In this document: positions 26,265 through 35,039 of the stretch, piece after piece
Layout of the letters: each line of letters begins with the position of its first letter
How positions within the stretch are numbered: the first letter of the stretch is position 1
Assembly (NCBI GenBank): GCA_012729015.1
Contig: JAAYDY010000001.1
Coordinates: 62,001 to 126,000, forward strand
DNA from: Phycisphaerae bacterium
Lineage (GTDB): Bacteria; Planctomycetota; Phycisphaerae; FEN-1346; JAACEH01
Direction: 5' to 3'
DNA: 64,000 nucleotides
The notes under the pieces: model-generated
Told to the model about the DNA's origin: nothing
The model's database searches: none
The model's input: only the letters and a program-made list of their open reading frames with translations
Made by a program: the position numbers and the translations under genes

Positions 26265-26366
26265 GGGGTGCATTAACGTTTTGGGGAAGCAGGGGCAAGA
26301 TGCCCCTGCCACTCATGGGCAGGATGCCCATGCCACGGTACAGCCCGCAAAACGTTAATGCACCCC
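26265..26366 (-). repeat. Structured dispersed repeat, family A, copy 6
   Basis: Perfect 19-bp outer arms 26265-26283 and 26348-26366 (GGGGTGCATTAACG... type). The core is inverted relative to copies 1 and 2, with intact hairpins CATGGGCA/TGCCCATG and GCAGGGGCA/TGCCCCTGC. This is the best preserved copy. Confidence 0.93.
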
Positions 26367-26381
26367 AACATGCGAATCGCC

Positions 26382-26411
26382 TTGACCCGCCGCCCAACAC
26401 CCGGGTATAGT
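26382..26411 (+). promoter_or_regulatory. Sigma-70 promoter for the site-2 protease gene
   Basis: TTGACC (26382-26387) and TATAGT (26406-26411) with an 18-base spacer, starting 15 bases after repeat copy 6 and about 100 bases before the ATG. Confidence 0.6.
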
Positions 26412-26509
26412 CGCAGTGTGTCGCCGCGTCGTCCACGCGACGGCGCCTCTGCACGCGGCTGCCATCGTTCTGCGGCCGTCGAACGCCCGGCCCTCCGTGG
26501 GATGCGACC

Positions 26510-27631
26510 ATGCTCAAACGCCGCCTGACCCTGTTTCGGCTCTTCGGCATCCCCGTCCGACTCGGCGTCTCGTGGCTCATCCTGTTCGCCGTGGTCTTCG
26601 TGGGGCTGGCCCAATCGTACTACACAGACTCGTTTGGGCTCTCCAGCCGCCAGATCTATCTGATGTCACTCGTCGCCACGATCCTCTATCTCGGCTCGCT
26701 CCTGATGCACGAGTTCGGCCACGCCCTGGCCGCCAAGGCCTTCGACGTGCCGGTGCTCTCGGTCGAACTGTTCGCCCTCGGCGGCGTGGCGCGCATGGGC
26801 GGATTCACCCGACGCCCTCGCGACGAATTCGTCATGGCCGCCGCCGGACCGACCGTGTCGCTGATTCTGGCCGTCCTGTTCGCCATGGCGGCAGCGGCCA
26901 GCGTCTTCGTCCTGCAACTGCCCCCGGTCATCGTCGATCTCTGGCAAAAGGTGGCCTTGTTCAATACGGCGATCATGCTCTTCAATCTCCTGCCGGCCTA
27001 TCCCCTGGACGGCGGGCGACTGCTCCAGGGGCTGCTCTGGTGGCTCACCGGCCGCAGGACACTTGCGGCCGGCATTGCCGCCGCGGTGGGATTCCTCCTG
27101 GCTGCCGCCCTGGGTGCCGTCGGCCTGTTCTTCCTGCTGACCCAGGGCCTGAACATCGGCACCGTCTGGCCGATCGCCCTGGGCGGGTTCGTGGCCACGG
27201 CCGCCCTCGGGGCCTACCGCGCCACCCGGAACGTCGACCGCATGAGCGCCATGACCGCCGGGCAGGCCGTCGATCCGAACGTACAGACCATCGACGCCGC
27301 GGCGTCGGCCGATCCGGCCAGCCCCGTCGTCGTACAGACCACCCTGCCCTTGGTGCTCGTGCTGGACGACCAGCACCGTGCCGCAGCCGTCATGGTCCCG
27401 CCCGGCAACCCCCGCCACGTTCCCGGTGCCGACAGCGACTGGCCTACGGCCCTCATCGAACCGAATCGCCGCGTGGCCGATTCCTCGCCCCTCCTGGAGG
27501 CCGTGGACCGCATGGGCCGCATGAACACCTTCTGGCTCGTCGTCGAGGACGCCCAGGGCCGCTACGTGGGCACCGTCACGACGCCCGGCCTGCGTCAGAT
27601 GATGCAACGGCAAGGCCGCGTTTTCCCTTGA
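26510..27631 (+). CDS. Site-2 protease family (M50) membrane metalloprotease
   Basis: A 373-residue membrane protein. The zinc site HEFGH is at residues 67-71 in a membrane helix and the third ligand Asp167 is in NLLPAYPLDGG. About six membrane segments span residues 20-235. The C-terminal 130 residues are a soluble domain that ends with WLVVEDAQGRYVGTVT, like the last strand of a CBS domain, and is probably one degenerate CBS pair. Proteins of this type (SpoIVFB-like) cleave membrane-bound substrates. The promoter of the next transcription unit overlaps this gene's stop codon. Confidence 0.92.
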   Translation: MLKRRLTLFRLFGIPVRLGVSWLILFAVVFVGLAQSYYTDSFGLSSRQIYLMSLVATILYLGSLLMHEFGHALAAKAFDVPVLSVELFALGGVARMGGFTRRPRDEFVMAAAGPTVSLILAVLFAMAAAASVFVLQLPPVIVDLWQKVALFNTAIMLFNLLPAYPLDGGRLLQGLLWWLTGRRTLAAGIAAAVGFLLAAALGAVGLFFLLTQGLNIGTVWPIALGGFVATAALGAYRATRNVDRMSAMTAGQAVDPNVQTIDAAASADPASPVVVQTTLPLVLVLDDQHRAAAVMVPPGNPRHVPGADSDWPTALIEPNRRVADSSPLLEAVDRMGRMNTFWLVVEDAQGRYVGTVTTPGLRQMMQRQGRVFP

Positions 27632-27655
27632 CCGTCAAGCCGATACGACTATCAT
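27628..27655 (+). promoter_or_regulatory. Promoter of the cimA-valS leader
   Basis: TTGACC (27628-27633) and TATCAT (27650-27655), 16-base spacer; CATAGT three bases on is an alternative -10. It puts the transcript start near 27662, about 33 bases before the leader-peptide ATG. Confidence 0.6.
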
Positions 27656-27694
27656 AGTGTTCCGCGAATCAGGCACGTGGGAGAATGTGGCGCT

Positions 27695-27796
27695 ATGGCC
27701 AACCGGAAAGTGACTTGGCGTTCTGACGCTCGGAACGGGTCCCGGCCGGCCGTGCGCCGCATCATCGTCATCGTACCCGGTCCCTCCGGGGCGTGA
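27695..27796 (+). CDS. Leader peptide with Ile/Val control codons
   Basis: A 33-codon reading frame that begins ATG at 27695, with GGGAGA about 10 bases upstream. It reads MANRKVTWRSDARNG near the start and ends RRIIVIVPGPSGA before TGA at 27794. Five consecutive branched-chain codons (Ile-Ile-Val-Ile-Val, 27761-27775) lie just before the first strand of the alternative RNA pairings, as in ilv-type leaders. Its role would be to sense charged tRNA-Ile and tRNA-Val by ribosome stalling. The peptide itself needs no function. Confidence 0.8.
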   Translation: MANRKVTWRSDARNGSRPAVRRIIVIVPGPSGA

Positions 27797-27832
27797 CGCC
27801 ACGCTTCAACCGCTCAAACCCCGGAGGCGACC
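27779..27832 (+). promoter_or_regulatory. Antiterminator pairing of the Ile/Val attenuator
   Basis: GGTCCCTCCGGGG (27779-27791), which follows the control codons, pairs with CCCCGGAGGcGACC (27819-27832): 13 base pairs with one bulged base. The second strand is also the 5' half of the terminator stem, so the two structures exclude each other. A ribosome stalled on the Ile/Val codons would leave this pairing free to form and allow read-through. Confidence 0.8.
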
Positions 27833-27856
27833 CAACCAGGTGCTTCGGGGTTTTTT
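27816..27856 (+). terminator. Intrinsic terminator of the attenuator
   Basis: AAACCCCGGA...GC.ACC (27816-27832) pairs with GGTGCTTCGGGGTTT (27839-27853) around loop CAACCA, with bulged bases at 27826 and 27829 and a G-T pair, followed directly by T residues (27851-27856). It lies 57 bases before the cimA ATG. Confidence 0.82.
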
Positions 27857-27912
27857 CGTGTCCTGACACGACGTTCGTTCCAAGCGAGGCGGCCCCTGCG
27901 GCCGAAAGACAT

Positions 27913-29487
27913 ATGACAAAGCTCGTCACATACGATACGACGCTCCGCGACGGCGCCCAGACCGAAGGCGTCTCCTTCAGCCTCGACGACAAACTCCTGA
28001 TCGCCCGGAGGCTCGACCTGCTGGGCATCGACTACATCGAGGGCGGCTTCCCTCAGTCCAACGCCAAGGACGAGGCCTTTTTCCGTGAGCTGAAGCACCA
28101 ACCCCTGAACCATGCACGCGTTACGGCGTTCGGCATGACCCGCCGCGCCGGCACGCGAGCGTCGGACGACGCCGGCCTGGCCGCCCTGGTGGCCGGCGAA
28201 ACGCCCGCCTGCGCCCTGGTCGGCAAGTCCTGGGACTTCCATGTCACTGGGGCCCTGAGGGTCTCCCTCGATGAGAACCTGAAGATGATCGCCGAGTCCG
28301 TCGGTTATCTGAAGAGCCGCGGCCGCGAGGTGCTCTTCGATGCCGAGCACTTCTTCGACGGCCACAAGGCCAACCCCGACTACGCGATGCGTTGCCTCCA
28401 GGCCGCCGCCGAGGCCGGGGCCGACTGGCTTGTCCTCTGCGACACCAACGGCGGCACCCTGCCCCAGGACATCGAGGCCGCGGTGCGCGAGGTCCGGAGC
28501 CGGTTTTCTGTGCCGGCCGGCATCCACACCCATAACGACACCAGCCTGGCCGTGGCCGCCTCGCTGGCCGCCGTAGCCGGCGGCGCCACCCAGATCCAGG
28601 GCACCATCAACGGCCTGGGCGAGCGTTGCGGCAACGCCGACCTCTGCGCCTGTATCGCCAATCTGCAATTGAAGCTCGGCTACGACCTGTTGCCGGCCGA
28701 GCACCTGCGCCGCCTGACCGAAACGTCGCGGTTCGTCTACGAAATCGCCAACCTGAACCTCGTGCCGAACCAGCCGTACGTCGGCACCAGCGCGTTCGCC
28801 CACAAGGGCGGCATGCACGCCTCGGCCATGGCCCGCGACACGCGCAGCTACGAGCACGTGACGCCCGACCTGGTGGGCAACACCCGGCGCATCCTCATCA
28901 GCGAACTGGCCGGTGCAAGCAACGTCGCCCTGAAGGCCCGCAAGTTCAACGTCCAGGACGACAAGGCCCTCATGGCCCGCCTGCGCGACCGCGTCCAGCA
29001 GATGGAAAGCGAAGGCTACCAGTTCGAGGCCGCCGAGGCGTCGTTCGAGATGCTCTTGCGGCGCGAGATCGGCCAGCAGACCCGCTTCTTCGACCTCGAC
29101 AACTACCACGTCAACATCTACAAGGACAACGGCGACCAGCCGGTCACCGTGGCCACGGTGAAGATCAGCATCAACGGCCGCTCCGAGCACCACGTGGCCG
29201 AAGGCGACGGTCCGGTCAACGCCCTCGACGCCGCCCTGCGCAAGGCCCTGCTCGGCGACTACCCGAACCTGTCGCAGATGCACCTGGCCGACTACAAGGT
29301 CCGCGTCATCAACTCCCAGGCCGCCACGGCCGCCAGGGTCCGCGTCACGATCGAGTCCAAAGACCAGGACGAGCACTGGGGCTCCGTCGGCGTCTCGGAG
29401 AACATCATCGACGCCTCGTGGCAGGCCCTGACCGATTCCATCGAGTACAAACTCTTGAAAGACCGCGAGGCCGCCGGGAAGAAGTGA
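27913..29487 (+). CDS. cimA: (R)-citramalate synthase
   Basis: A 524-residue LeuA-superfamily enzyme. It condenses pyruvate and acetyl-CoA to citramalate, giving a threonine-independent route to 2-oxobutyrate and isoleucine. Visible: TLRDGAQTEGVSFS with Arg12 and Asp13, HTHND with His205 and His207 as metal ligands, TINGLGERCGN, and a C-terminal regulatory domain from about 400. The TLRDGAQTEG/GIDYIEGG pattern is that of the longer CimA class, not isopropylmalate synthase. The ATG at 27913 lies behind the attenuator; valS follows after 44 bases. The Ile/Val leader fits a role in isoleucine synthesis. Confidence 0.93.
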   Translation: MTKLVTYDTTLRDGAQTEGVSFSLDDKLLIARRLDLLGIDYIEGGFPQSNAKDEAFFRELKHQPLNHARVTAFGMTRRAGTRASDDAGLAALVAGETPACALVGKSWDFHVTGALRVSLDENLKMIAESVGYLKSRGREVLFDAEHFFDGHKANPDYAMRCLQAAAEAGADWLVLCDTNGGTLPQDIEAAVREVRSRFSVPAGIHTHNDTSLAVAASLAAVAGGATQIQGTINGLGERCGNADLCACIANLQLKLGYDLLPAEHLRRLTETSRFVYEIANLNLVPNQPYVGTSAFAHKGGMHASAMARDTRSYEHVTPDLVGNTRRILISELAGASNVALKARKFNVQDDKALMARLRDRVQQMESEGYQFEAAEASFEMLLRREIGQQTRFFDLDNYHVNIYKDNGDQPVTVATVKISINGRSEHHVAEGDGPVNALDAALRKALLGDYPNLSQMHLADYKVRVINSQAATAARVRVTIESKDQDEHWGSVGVSENIIDASWQALTDSIEYKLLKDREAAGKK

Positions 29488-29531
29488 CCGCCGCACCGCG
29501 ACGCCAACGCACGGAGAAATGCGAGCAGAAC

Positions 29532-32336
29532 ATGAACCAGACACAGACGCCCGACCTTCCGCCGCAATACGACCCCGCAGGCTTCGAGGCCCAGGTGAGG
29601 GCCCTGTGGGATCGCGGCAGCTACTTCCACGCCGATCCCGCCGCGCGCGGCGAGCCCTACACCATTGTCATTCCCCCGCCGAACGTCACCGGCGCGCTGC
29701 ACATGGGCCACGGCCTGGACAACACGCTCCAGGATATCCTGATCCGCTGGCGACGCATGCAGGGCCGCAACACCCTCTGGATGCCCGGCACCGACCATGC
29801 CGGCATCGCCACGCAGACCGTCGTCGAGAAACGCATCCTCGCCGAGGAAGGCAAAACCCGGCACCAGGTGGGCCGCGAGGCCCTCGTCCGCCGCATCTGG
29901 CAATGGAAAGACCAGTACGAGGCCCGCATCACCGGCCAGCTCAAGAGCATGGGCTGCTCGTGCGACTGGCAGCGGCAACGGTTCACGCTCGACGACCTGT
30001 GCGCCCGGGCCGTGCGGCACACGTTTTTCCGCCTGTTCCGCGACGGCCTGATCTATCGCGGCAAGCGGCTCGTCAACTGGGACCCCGCCACCGAGACCAC
30101 CCTGGCCGACGACGAGGTCGAATACGAAACCGTCCACAGCCATTTCTGGCACATACGCTATCCGCTGAGTGATGGCTCCGGACACGTCATCGTCGCCACC
30201 ACGCGGCCCGAGACCATGCTGGGCGACACCGCCGTGGCCGTCAACCCGCAGGACCCGCGGTACCAGGCCCTCATCGGCCGCACGGTCAGGCTCCCCCTCA
30301 TGGACCGCGACATCCCGATCATCGGCGACGACTACGTGGATCGCCAGACGGGCACCGGGTGCCTGAAAGTCACGCCCGCCCACGACTTCAACGACTGGGC
30401 CATCGGCCAGCGGCACCAGTTGCCCGCGATCAACGTCCTGGAGCCCAACGGCACGATCAACGCCGACGGCGGCAAGTACGCCGGCCTGGACCGGTTCGAG
30501 GCCCGCAAGCGCATCGTGGCCGACCTGGAGGCCCTCGGCCTGGTCGAGAAGATCGAGGACTACACCCACGAAGTCGGCCACAGCTACCGCAGCCATGTCC
30601 CCATCGAGCCGTACCTGTCGGACCAGTGGTACGTGTCGGTCAAGGACGAAAAGCACAACCTCGCCCAGGCCGCCTCCGAGGCGGTCTCCAGCGGCCGCGT
30701 CCGATTCCACCCCGACCGCTACGCCCAGACGTACCTGTCGTGGCTCGAGAATCTGCGCGACTGGCCCATCAGCCGCCAACTCTGGTGGGGACACCGCATC
30801 CCCATCTGGTACGCCCCGGCCGAGGTGACCGACGAGCAGATGCAGAAGGCGTTCGGCGGCCGATCCGACGTGGCCTGCCGCCGCGATACCGAGAGCGGCA
30901 CGTGGTACGTCTGCCCGTGCGAAGGCGAGCTCTCCGGCGACGAGCTGGGCAACGGCGTAACGTTGCAGCAGGACCCCGACGTCCTCGACACGTGGTTCTC
31001 CAGCGCCCTGTGGCCGCACTCGACGCTTGGCTGGCCCGAGGCGACCGACGAGTTGAAGCGCTACTACCCGACGAGCACGCTCGTGACGGCCCGCGAGATC
31101 ATCACGCTGTGGGTCTCGCGCATGGTCATGATGGGCCTCTACAATGTCGGCGACGTGCCGTTCACCGACGTCTTCATCCACGCCGTGATCCTCGACGGCA
31201 AGGGCCAGCGGATGAGCAAGTCCAAGGGCAACGGCATCGACCCCGTGGACATCATCGCCGCCTACGGGGCCGACGCCATGCGGTTCACCCTGGCTCAGAT
31301 GACCACCGAGAGCCAGGACATCCGCATGCCCGTCGAGAAAGACGACCAGGGCCGCCTCACGAGTTCCCGGTTCGACATCGGCCGCAACTTCTGCAACAAG
31401 TTCTGGAACGCCGCGCGGTTCGCTTTCCTGAACCTGGCCGAGTTCAGCAACGAACCGCTGGACCGCTCGCACCTGCTGCTGGAAGACCGGTGGATTCTGT
31501 CGCGGCTGACCGGCACGGTGGCCGAGGCCACGGCCGCCCTCGAAGGATTCCGGTTCCACGACTGCATCGAGACGGTCTACAACTTCTTCTGGAGCGACTT
31601 CTGCGACTGGTACCTGGAAATCACCAAGCCGCGCATGCGCGAGGCGGCCACGCGGGCCGTGCCGCAGAAGATCCTGGCCTACGCCCTGGACCGCCTGCTG
31701 CGACTGCTCCACCCCTTCGTGCCGCACATCACCGAGACCCTGTGGCAGCACCTGAACGCCCTGGTGCCGGACCGCTCGCTCGACGCCGAGGCCCCTGCCC
31801 CGGCCGCGGCGGCCTGCACCGTGGCCCCCTGGCCCGAACCCGTGGCCGCGTTCCGCGACGCTGACGCCGAGACCGACTTCGCCCTCGTGCAAGCCACCAT
31901 CCGGGCCATTCGCAACATCCGCGCCCGCATGGGCATCGCGCCGCGGACGCCCCTGGCCGCCGCCATCAAGGCCGCACCCGACGCCGTCGCACGCCTCCTC
32001 GCCGCCGCCGACACGATCAGCCATCTGGCCGTGCTCGATTCCGTCGCCGCCGCCGTCGACACGGCCAAGCCGCCCGCCTCGGCCACCGAAGTCGTCGAGG
32101 GCGTCGAGGTCTACGTGCCGCTGGCCGGCGTCATCGACCTGGAGACCGAGCGCGAGCGGCTGCGCAAACGCATCGCCGAGCAGGAGAAGTTCCGCGACGG
32201 CAGCCAGAAGAAGTTGTCGAACGAGAACTTCGTCGCCCGCGCGAAACCAGAGGTGGTTCAGGCCGAGCGCGACCGCCTCGACAAGATCAACGCCGAACTG
32301 GCCGCCCTGTTGGCGAACCTCAAGGACCTGGAGTAG
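29532..32336 (+). CDS. valS: Valyl-tRNA synthetase
   Basis: A 934-residue class I synthetase that charges tRNA-Val in the cytoplasm. HIGH motif HMGHG at residues 57-61, KMSKS motif RMSKS at 560-564, and the editing domain (about 190-400) with TTRPETMLGDTAVAV and GTGCLKVTPAHD segments. The C-terminal coiled coil (from about residue 865, LETERERLRKRIAEQ) is characteristic. It follows cimA by 44 bases on the same strand, so it should share the Ile/Val attenuator. Confidence 0.97.
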   Translation: MNQTQTPDLPPQYDPAGFEAQVRALWDRGSYFHADPAARGEPYTIVIPPPNVTGALHMGHGLDNTLQDILIRWRRMQGRNTLWMPGTDHAGIATQTVVEKRILAEEGKTRHQVGREALVRRIWQWKDQYEARITGQLKSMGCSCDWQRQRFTLDDLCARAVRHTFFRLFRDGLIYRGKRLVNWDPATETTLADDEVEYETVHSHFWHIRYPLSDGSGHVIVATTRPETMLGDTAVAVNPQDPRYQALIGRTVRLPLMDRDIPIIGDDYVDRQTGTGCLKVTPAHDFNDWAIGQRHQLPAINVLEPNGTINADGGKYAGLDRFEARKRIVADLEALGLVEKIEDYTHEVGHSYRSHVPIEPYLSDQWYVSVKDEKHNLAQAASEAVSSGRVRFHPDRYAQTYLSWLENLRDWPISRQLWWGHRIPIWYAPAEVTDEQMQKAFGGRSDVACRRDTESGTWYVCPCEGELSGDELGNGVTLQQDPDVLDTWFSSALWPHSTLGWPEATDELKRYYPTSTLVTAREIITLWVSRMVMMGLYNVGDVPFTDVFIHAVILDGKGQRMSKSKGNGIDPVDIIAAYGADAMRFTLAQMTTESQDIRMPVEKDDQGRLTSSRFDIGRNFCNKFWNAARFAFLNLAEFSNEPLDRSHLLLEDRWILSRLTGTVAEATAALEGFRFHDCIETVYNFFWSDFCDWYLEITKPRMREAATRAVPQKILAYALDRLLRLLHPFVPHITETLWQHLNALVPDRSLDAEAPAPAAAACTVAPWPEPVAAFRDADAETDFALVQATIRAIRNIRARMGIAPRTPLAAAIKAAPDAVARLLAAADTISHLAVLDSVAAAVDTAKPPASATEVVEGVEVYVPLAGVIDLETERERLRKRIAEQEKFRDGSQKKLSNENFVARAKPEVVQAERDRLDKINAELAALLANLKDLE

Positions 32337-32392
32337 TCCGCACGGCCGGCTCGCCGCAGCTCCCGAGCCCCGTCAGGCATGGCCGTCGTCGT

Positions 32393-32442
32393 ACCGTGGC
32401 ACGGGCATCCTGCCCGTGAGTCCCAGGGGCATCTTGCCCCTG
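32393..32442 (+). repeat. Structured dispersed repeat, family A, copy 7 (core)
   Basis: Hairpins CACGGGCA/TGCCCGTG and CCAGGGGCA/TGCCCCTGG. The closing pair of hairpin 2 is C-G here and G-C in other copies, another compensated change. Outer arms are lost; short direct CGTCAGGCA runs flank it instead. Confidence 0.82.
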
Positions 32443-32609
32443 GCCGTCCCGTCAGGCACGCCGAATCCCCCGACACCTCCGCGTGGCTGCCCCTCGACGG
32501 TGCTCGGGAACTACGTCAAGCAGCCACCCTACGCGCCGGGTGCCGTGCCTGCCCCGCCAGGCATGCCGAATGGCCTGACCCCTCCCTGCGCCGGGCACGC
32601 CTTTTCGAG

Positions 32610-32637
32610 TTGACCGCGGCACCAGGACGGGTACTAT
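32610..32637 (+). promoter_or_regulatory. Sigma-70 promoter for the SDR-enolase operon
   Basis: TTGACC (32610-32615) and TACTAT (32632-32637), 16-base spacer, about 70 bases before the SDR ATG. Confidence 0.6.
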
Positions 32638-32707
32638 CTCGATGGGGGACGTTTCCTGCCGACGGCTTCCCGCGTCGGCTCAGAGAATTGCGCTGGAGCA
32701 GCGTGCC

Positions 32708-33514
32708 ATGAGTTCCGATCTTGGGCCGCACGTCTCGGCCCGGTTTCCCGACCTCGAGGGCAAGACCGTCATCGTCACCGGAGCCAGTCGCGGCATCGGT
32801 CGCCACGTGGGCCTCTTCTGCGGGCGACAGGGCATGGACGTGGTCCTCGCCGGACGGTCGGCCGACCTGGGCGAAGCCGTGGCCGCCGAGGTCCGCGCCG
32901 CCGGAGCCCGGTGCGAATGGGTCACCGGCGACGTCTCCGATCAGGCCGTCGCCTGCGAGGTCGTCGCCACGGCGGTCCGCGCCTTCGGCCGCCTCGATCT
33001 GCTGGTCAACAACGCCGCGTGGAAGGGCGGCCGCTCGTTTCTCGACCTCGACGAGGACGTCTACCATCGCAGCTTCGAGAAGAACCTGCGGATGGTCTAC
33101 CTGATGAGCCGCCTCGCCGGCCGCCACATGGCCGACCACGGCGGCGGATCGATCATCCACCTTTCCTCGGTCGGCGGTCTGAGGGCCCATCGCGGCACGC
33201 CCGGCTACGACGCCTCCAAGGGCGCCATCGACGCCCTCACCCGGGCCATGGCCCTGGACCTCGCGCCGCACCGCATCCGCGTCAACGCCGTGGCCCCCGG
33301 CTTCACGCCCGACGACCCCGTCCGCCTCAGCCATGCCGATTCCGTCCGCAGCAAGGCCGCCGGCATTCCGCTCGGACGCGAGGGCACCGGCGAAGAAGTG
33401 GCCGCCGTGGTCGCCTTCCTCGCCTCCGACGCCGCCGCCTACATCACCGGGCAGATTCTCTACGTCGACGGCGGCCTGACCGCGCAGCTCACGCCGCCCG
33501 GCATCAACATCTGA
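32708..33514 (+). CDS. Short-chain dehydrogenase/reductase (SDR)
   Basis: A 268-residue NAD(P)-dependent oxidoreductase of the classical SDR type. Cofactor motif TGASRGIG at residues 24-31, NNAA near 101, catalytic Ser153/154, Tyr167 and Lys171 (YDASK), and the C-terminal YVDGGL. The start at 32708 follows a GGAGC run and begins the conserved fold. An enolase-family dehydratase follows after 17 bases, so this enzyme probably oxidises or reduces a sugar, sugar acid or related polyol. Confidence 0.93.
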   Translation: MSSDLGPHVSARFPDLEGKTVIVTGASRGIGRHVGLFCGRQGMDVVLAGRSADLGEAVAAEVRAAGARCEWVTGDVSDQAVACEVVATAVRAFGRLDLLVNNAAWKGGRSFLDLDEDVYHRSFEKNLRMVYLMSRLAGRHMADHGGGSIIHLSSVGGLRAHRGTPGYDASKGAIDALTRAMALDLAPHRIRVNAVAPGFTPDDPVRLSHADSVRSKAAGIPLGREGTGEEVAAVVAFLASDAAAYITGQILYVDGGLTAQLTPPGINI

Positions 33515-33531
33515 CACAAGGAGTGCAATCC

Positions 33532-34734
33532 ATGGCTCATTTGAAAATCGAAGCGGTACAGTGTCACCTGACCCAGCCCGACACGCAGCGCCTGATCGTG
33601 GTCAAGGTGCTCACCAGCGAGCCCGGCCTCTACGGCCTCGGCTGCGCGACGTTCACCCAGCGGCACATGGCCGTCAAGGCCGCCGTCGATCACCACATCG
33701 GCCCGTTTGTCGTCGGCAAAGACCCGCGAAACATCGAAGACCTGTGGCAATCGGCGATGGTCAATGGCTACTGGCGCAACGGCCCGGTTCTGAACAACGC
33801 CATCAGCGGCGTGGACATGGCCCTCTGGGACATCCAGGGCAAGCTCGCCGGCGTGCCGTGCTACCAGCTCTGGGGCGGCAAGTCGCGCCCGGCGGCGGCC
33901 GTCTACGTGCATGCCGGCGGCCGGACGCCCGCCGAGGTGGTCGAAGGCGTGCGGCGATGGACCGACCAGGGTTTCCGACACGTCCGCTGCCAGTTGGGCG
34001 GCTACGTGGGTCAGGGCGCGCAGCACGTGAGGCCCGACGGCGCCCCCGACGGCGCCTACTTCGACGCTCGCGAGAAGCTGCACTCGATTCCCGCCCTGTT
34101 CGAGGCCCTGCGGAACGAACTCGGCGACAGCGTCGAACTGCTGCACGACGTGCACGAACGCCTGGCCCCCATCGATGCCGTGTACCTGGCCAAGGCGCTC
34201 GAACCGTACCGGCTGTTCTTCCTGGAAGACCTGCTGGCGCCCGAGGATATCGACTGGTTCCGCCAGATTCGAGCCGTCTGCGCCACGCCCATCGCCATGG
34301 GCGAACTGTTCAACCACCCGCGGGAGATCACGCCCCTGGTGAGCGAGCGGCTGATCGACTTCATCCGCGTCCACCTGTCGCAGATCGGCGGCCTGACGCC
34401 GGCCCTGAAACTGTCGCACCTGTGCGAGGCCTTCGGCGTCCGGACCGCCTGGCACGGCCCGGCCGACGTGTCGCCGGTCGGCATGGCCGCCGCCGTCCAT
34501 CTGGACGTCGCCATGCACAACTTCGGCATTCAGGAATGGTCGTTCCGCAAGGACCGCGAACTGGAGATCTTCCCCGGCATGCCCGAGGTGCGCAACGGCT
34601 ACGCCTACCCGAACGACCGGCCGGGCCTGGGCATCGATTTCGACGAGACCCTGGCCGCCAAGTGCCCGTGCGACAACGATAACCCCACCTGGACCGTCAG
34701 CCGCCTCCCCGACGGCACCCTCTGGCGTCCGTGA
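33532..34734 (+). CDS. Enolase-superfamily sugar-acid dehydratase (ManD/RspA type)
   Basis: A 400-residue dehydratase of the mannonate dehydratase subgroup. From memory of ManD numbering (Asp210, His212, Glu236, Glu262), the same residues occur here four positions earlier: Asp206 and His208 in HDVHERL, Glu232 in FFLED, and Glu258 in MGELF. A Tyr at 158 sits near the ManD base position. Such enzymes dehydrate D-mannonate or D-gluconate to 2-keto-3-deoxygluconate; some members are nearly inactive. AAGGAG ribosome site. Cotranscribed with the SDR, suggesting uronic- or aldonic-acid catabolism. Confidence 0.92.
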   Translation: MAHLKIEAVQCHLTQPDTQRLIVVKVLTSEPGLYGLGCATFTQRHMAVKAAVDHHIGPFVVGKDPRNIEDLWQSAMVNGYWRNGPVLNNAISGVDMALWDIQGKLAGVPCYQLWGGKSRPAAAVYVHAGGRTPAEVVEGVRRWTDQGFRHVRCQLGGYVGQGAQHVRPDGAPDGAYFDAREKLHSIPALFEALRNELGDSVELLHDVHERLAPIDAVYLAKALEPYRLFFLEDLLAPEDIDWFRQIRAVCATPIAMGELFNHPREITPLVSERLIDFIRVHLSQIGGLTPALKLSHLCEAFGVRTAWHGPADVSPVGMAAAVHLDVAMHNFGIQEWSFRKDRELEIFPGMPEVRNGYAYPNDRPGLGIDFDETLAAKCPCDNDNPTWTVSRLPDGTLWRP

Positions 34735-35039
34735 GCGCGGAGTACGCGGATCGGCCAGATGAAACCACGAGCGAGCGTCGGGGTGGCCGGACGGGTGGCC
34801 TGTCGCCGGGCGGCCTCGTCGGGTGACGCGATGCGGAATCCCAGGAACAACCACTCATGCCAACCGCGCCATGACATACTCTTAGCTGTCCACATGCCCG
34901 ACCCTCAAGGAGATAAGTATGGTGCCCGGAATTCCCGTGTGTGCCGGGCGGGGATGTGTCATATTGGCATAAAGGAAAGCCCGGCAACGGTGCCGGCAGA
35001 GGACAAACGGGAAATGTCGGCTTGAGCTGAAGGTGGACC
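34735..35039. other. Leader region of the HEAT-repeat lipoprotein gene
   Basis: About 305 bases without a gene. The last 120 bases can fold into stacked GC hairpins: GCCCGG (34924-34929)/CCGGGC (34944-34949) and CCGGC/GCCGG around 34982-34997. I tested it by eye against c-di-GMP, SAM, glycine and fluoride riboswitch cores and found no match. Confidence 0.4.

Larger units (their letters stand above)
25950..26509. other. Intergenic region with hairpins, repeat copy 6 and a promoter
   Basis: About 560 bases without a supported gene. It holds a perfect 12-bp inverted repeat at 26050-26100, the hairpin CCGTGGA/TCCACGG at 26203-26220, repeat copy 6 and a sigma-70 promoter for the protease gene. 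I looked for a cobalamin riboswitch upstream of the BtuF gene and saw no conserved box. Confidence 0.6.
32337..32707. other. Spacer between valS and the SDR gene
   Basis: About 370 bases without a supported gene. It contains repeat copy 7, several short direct CGTCAGGCA/GCCAGGCATGCCGAATG-like runs around it (32370, 32451, 32560), and the promoter for the SDR gene. Confidence 0.55.

Noticed and set aside
34900..35039. Cyclic-di-GMP-I riboswitch before the HEAT lipoprotein
   Set aside because: A-rich joints look similar, but the GNRA-capped P2, the GACGCAAAGCC block and the pairing order are missing.
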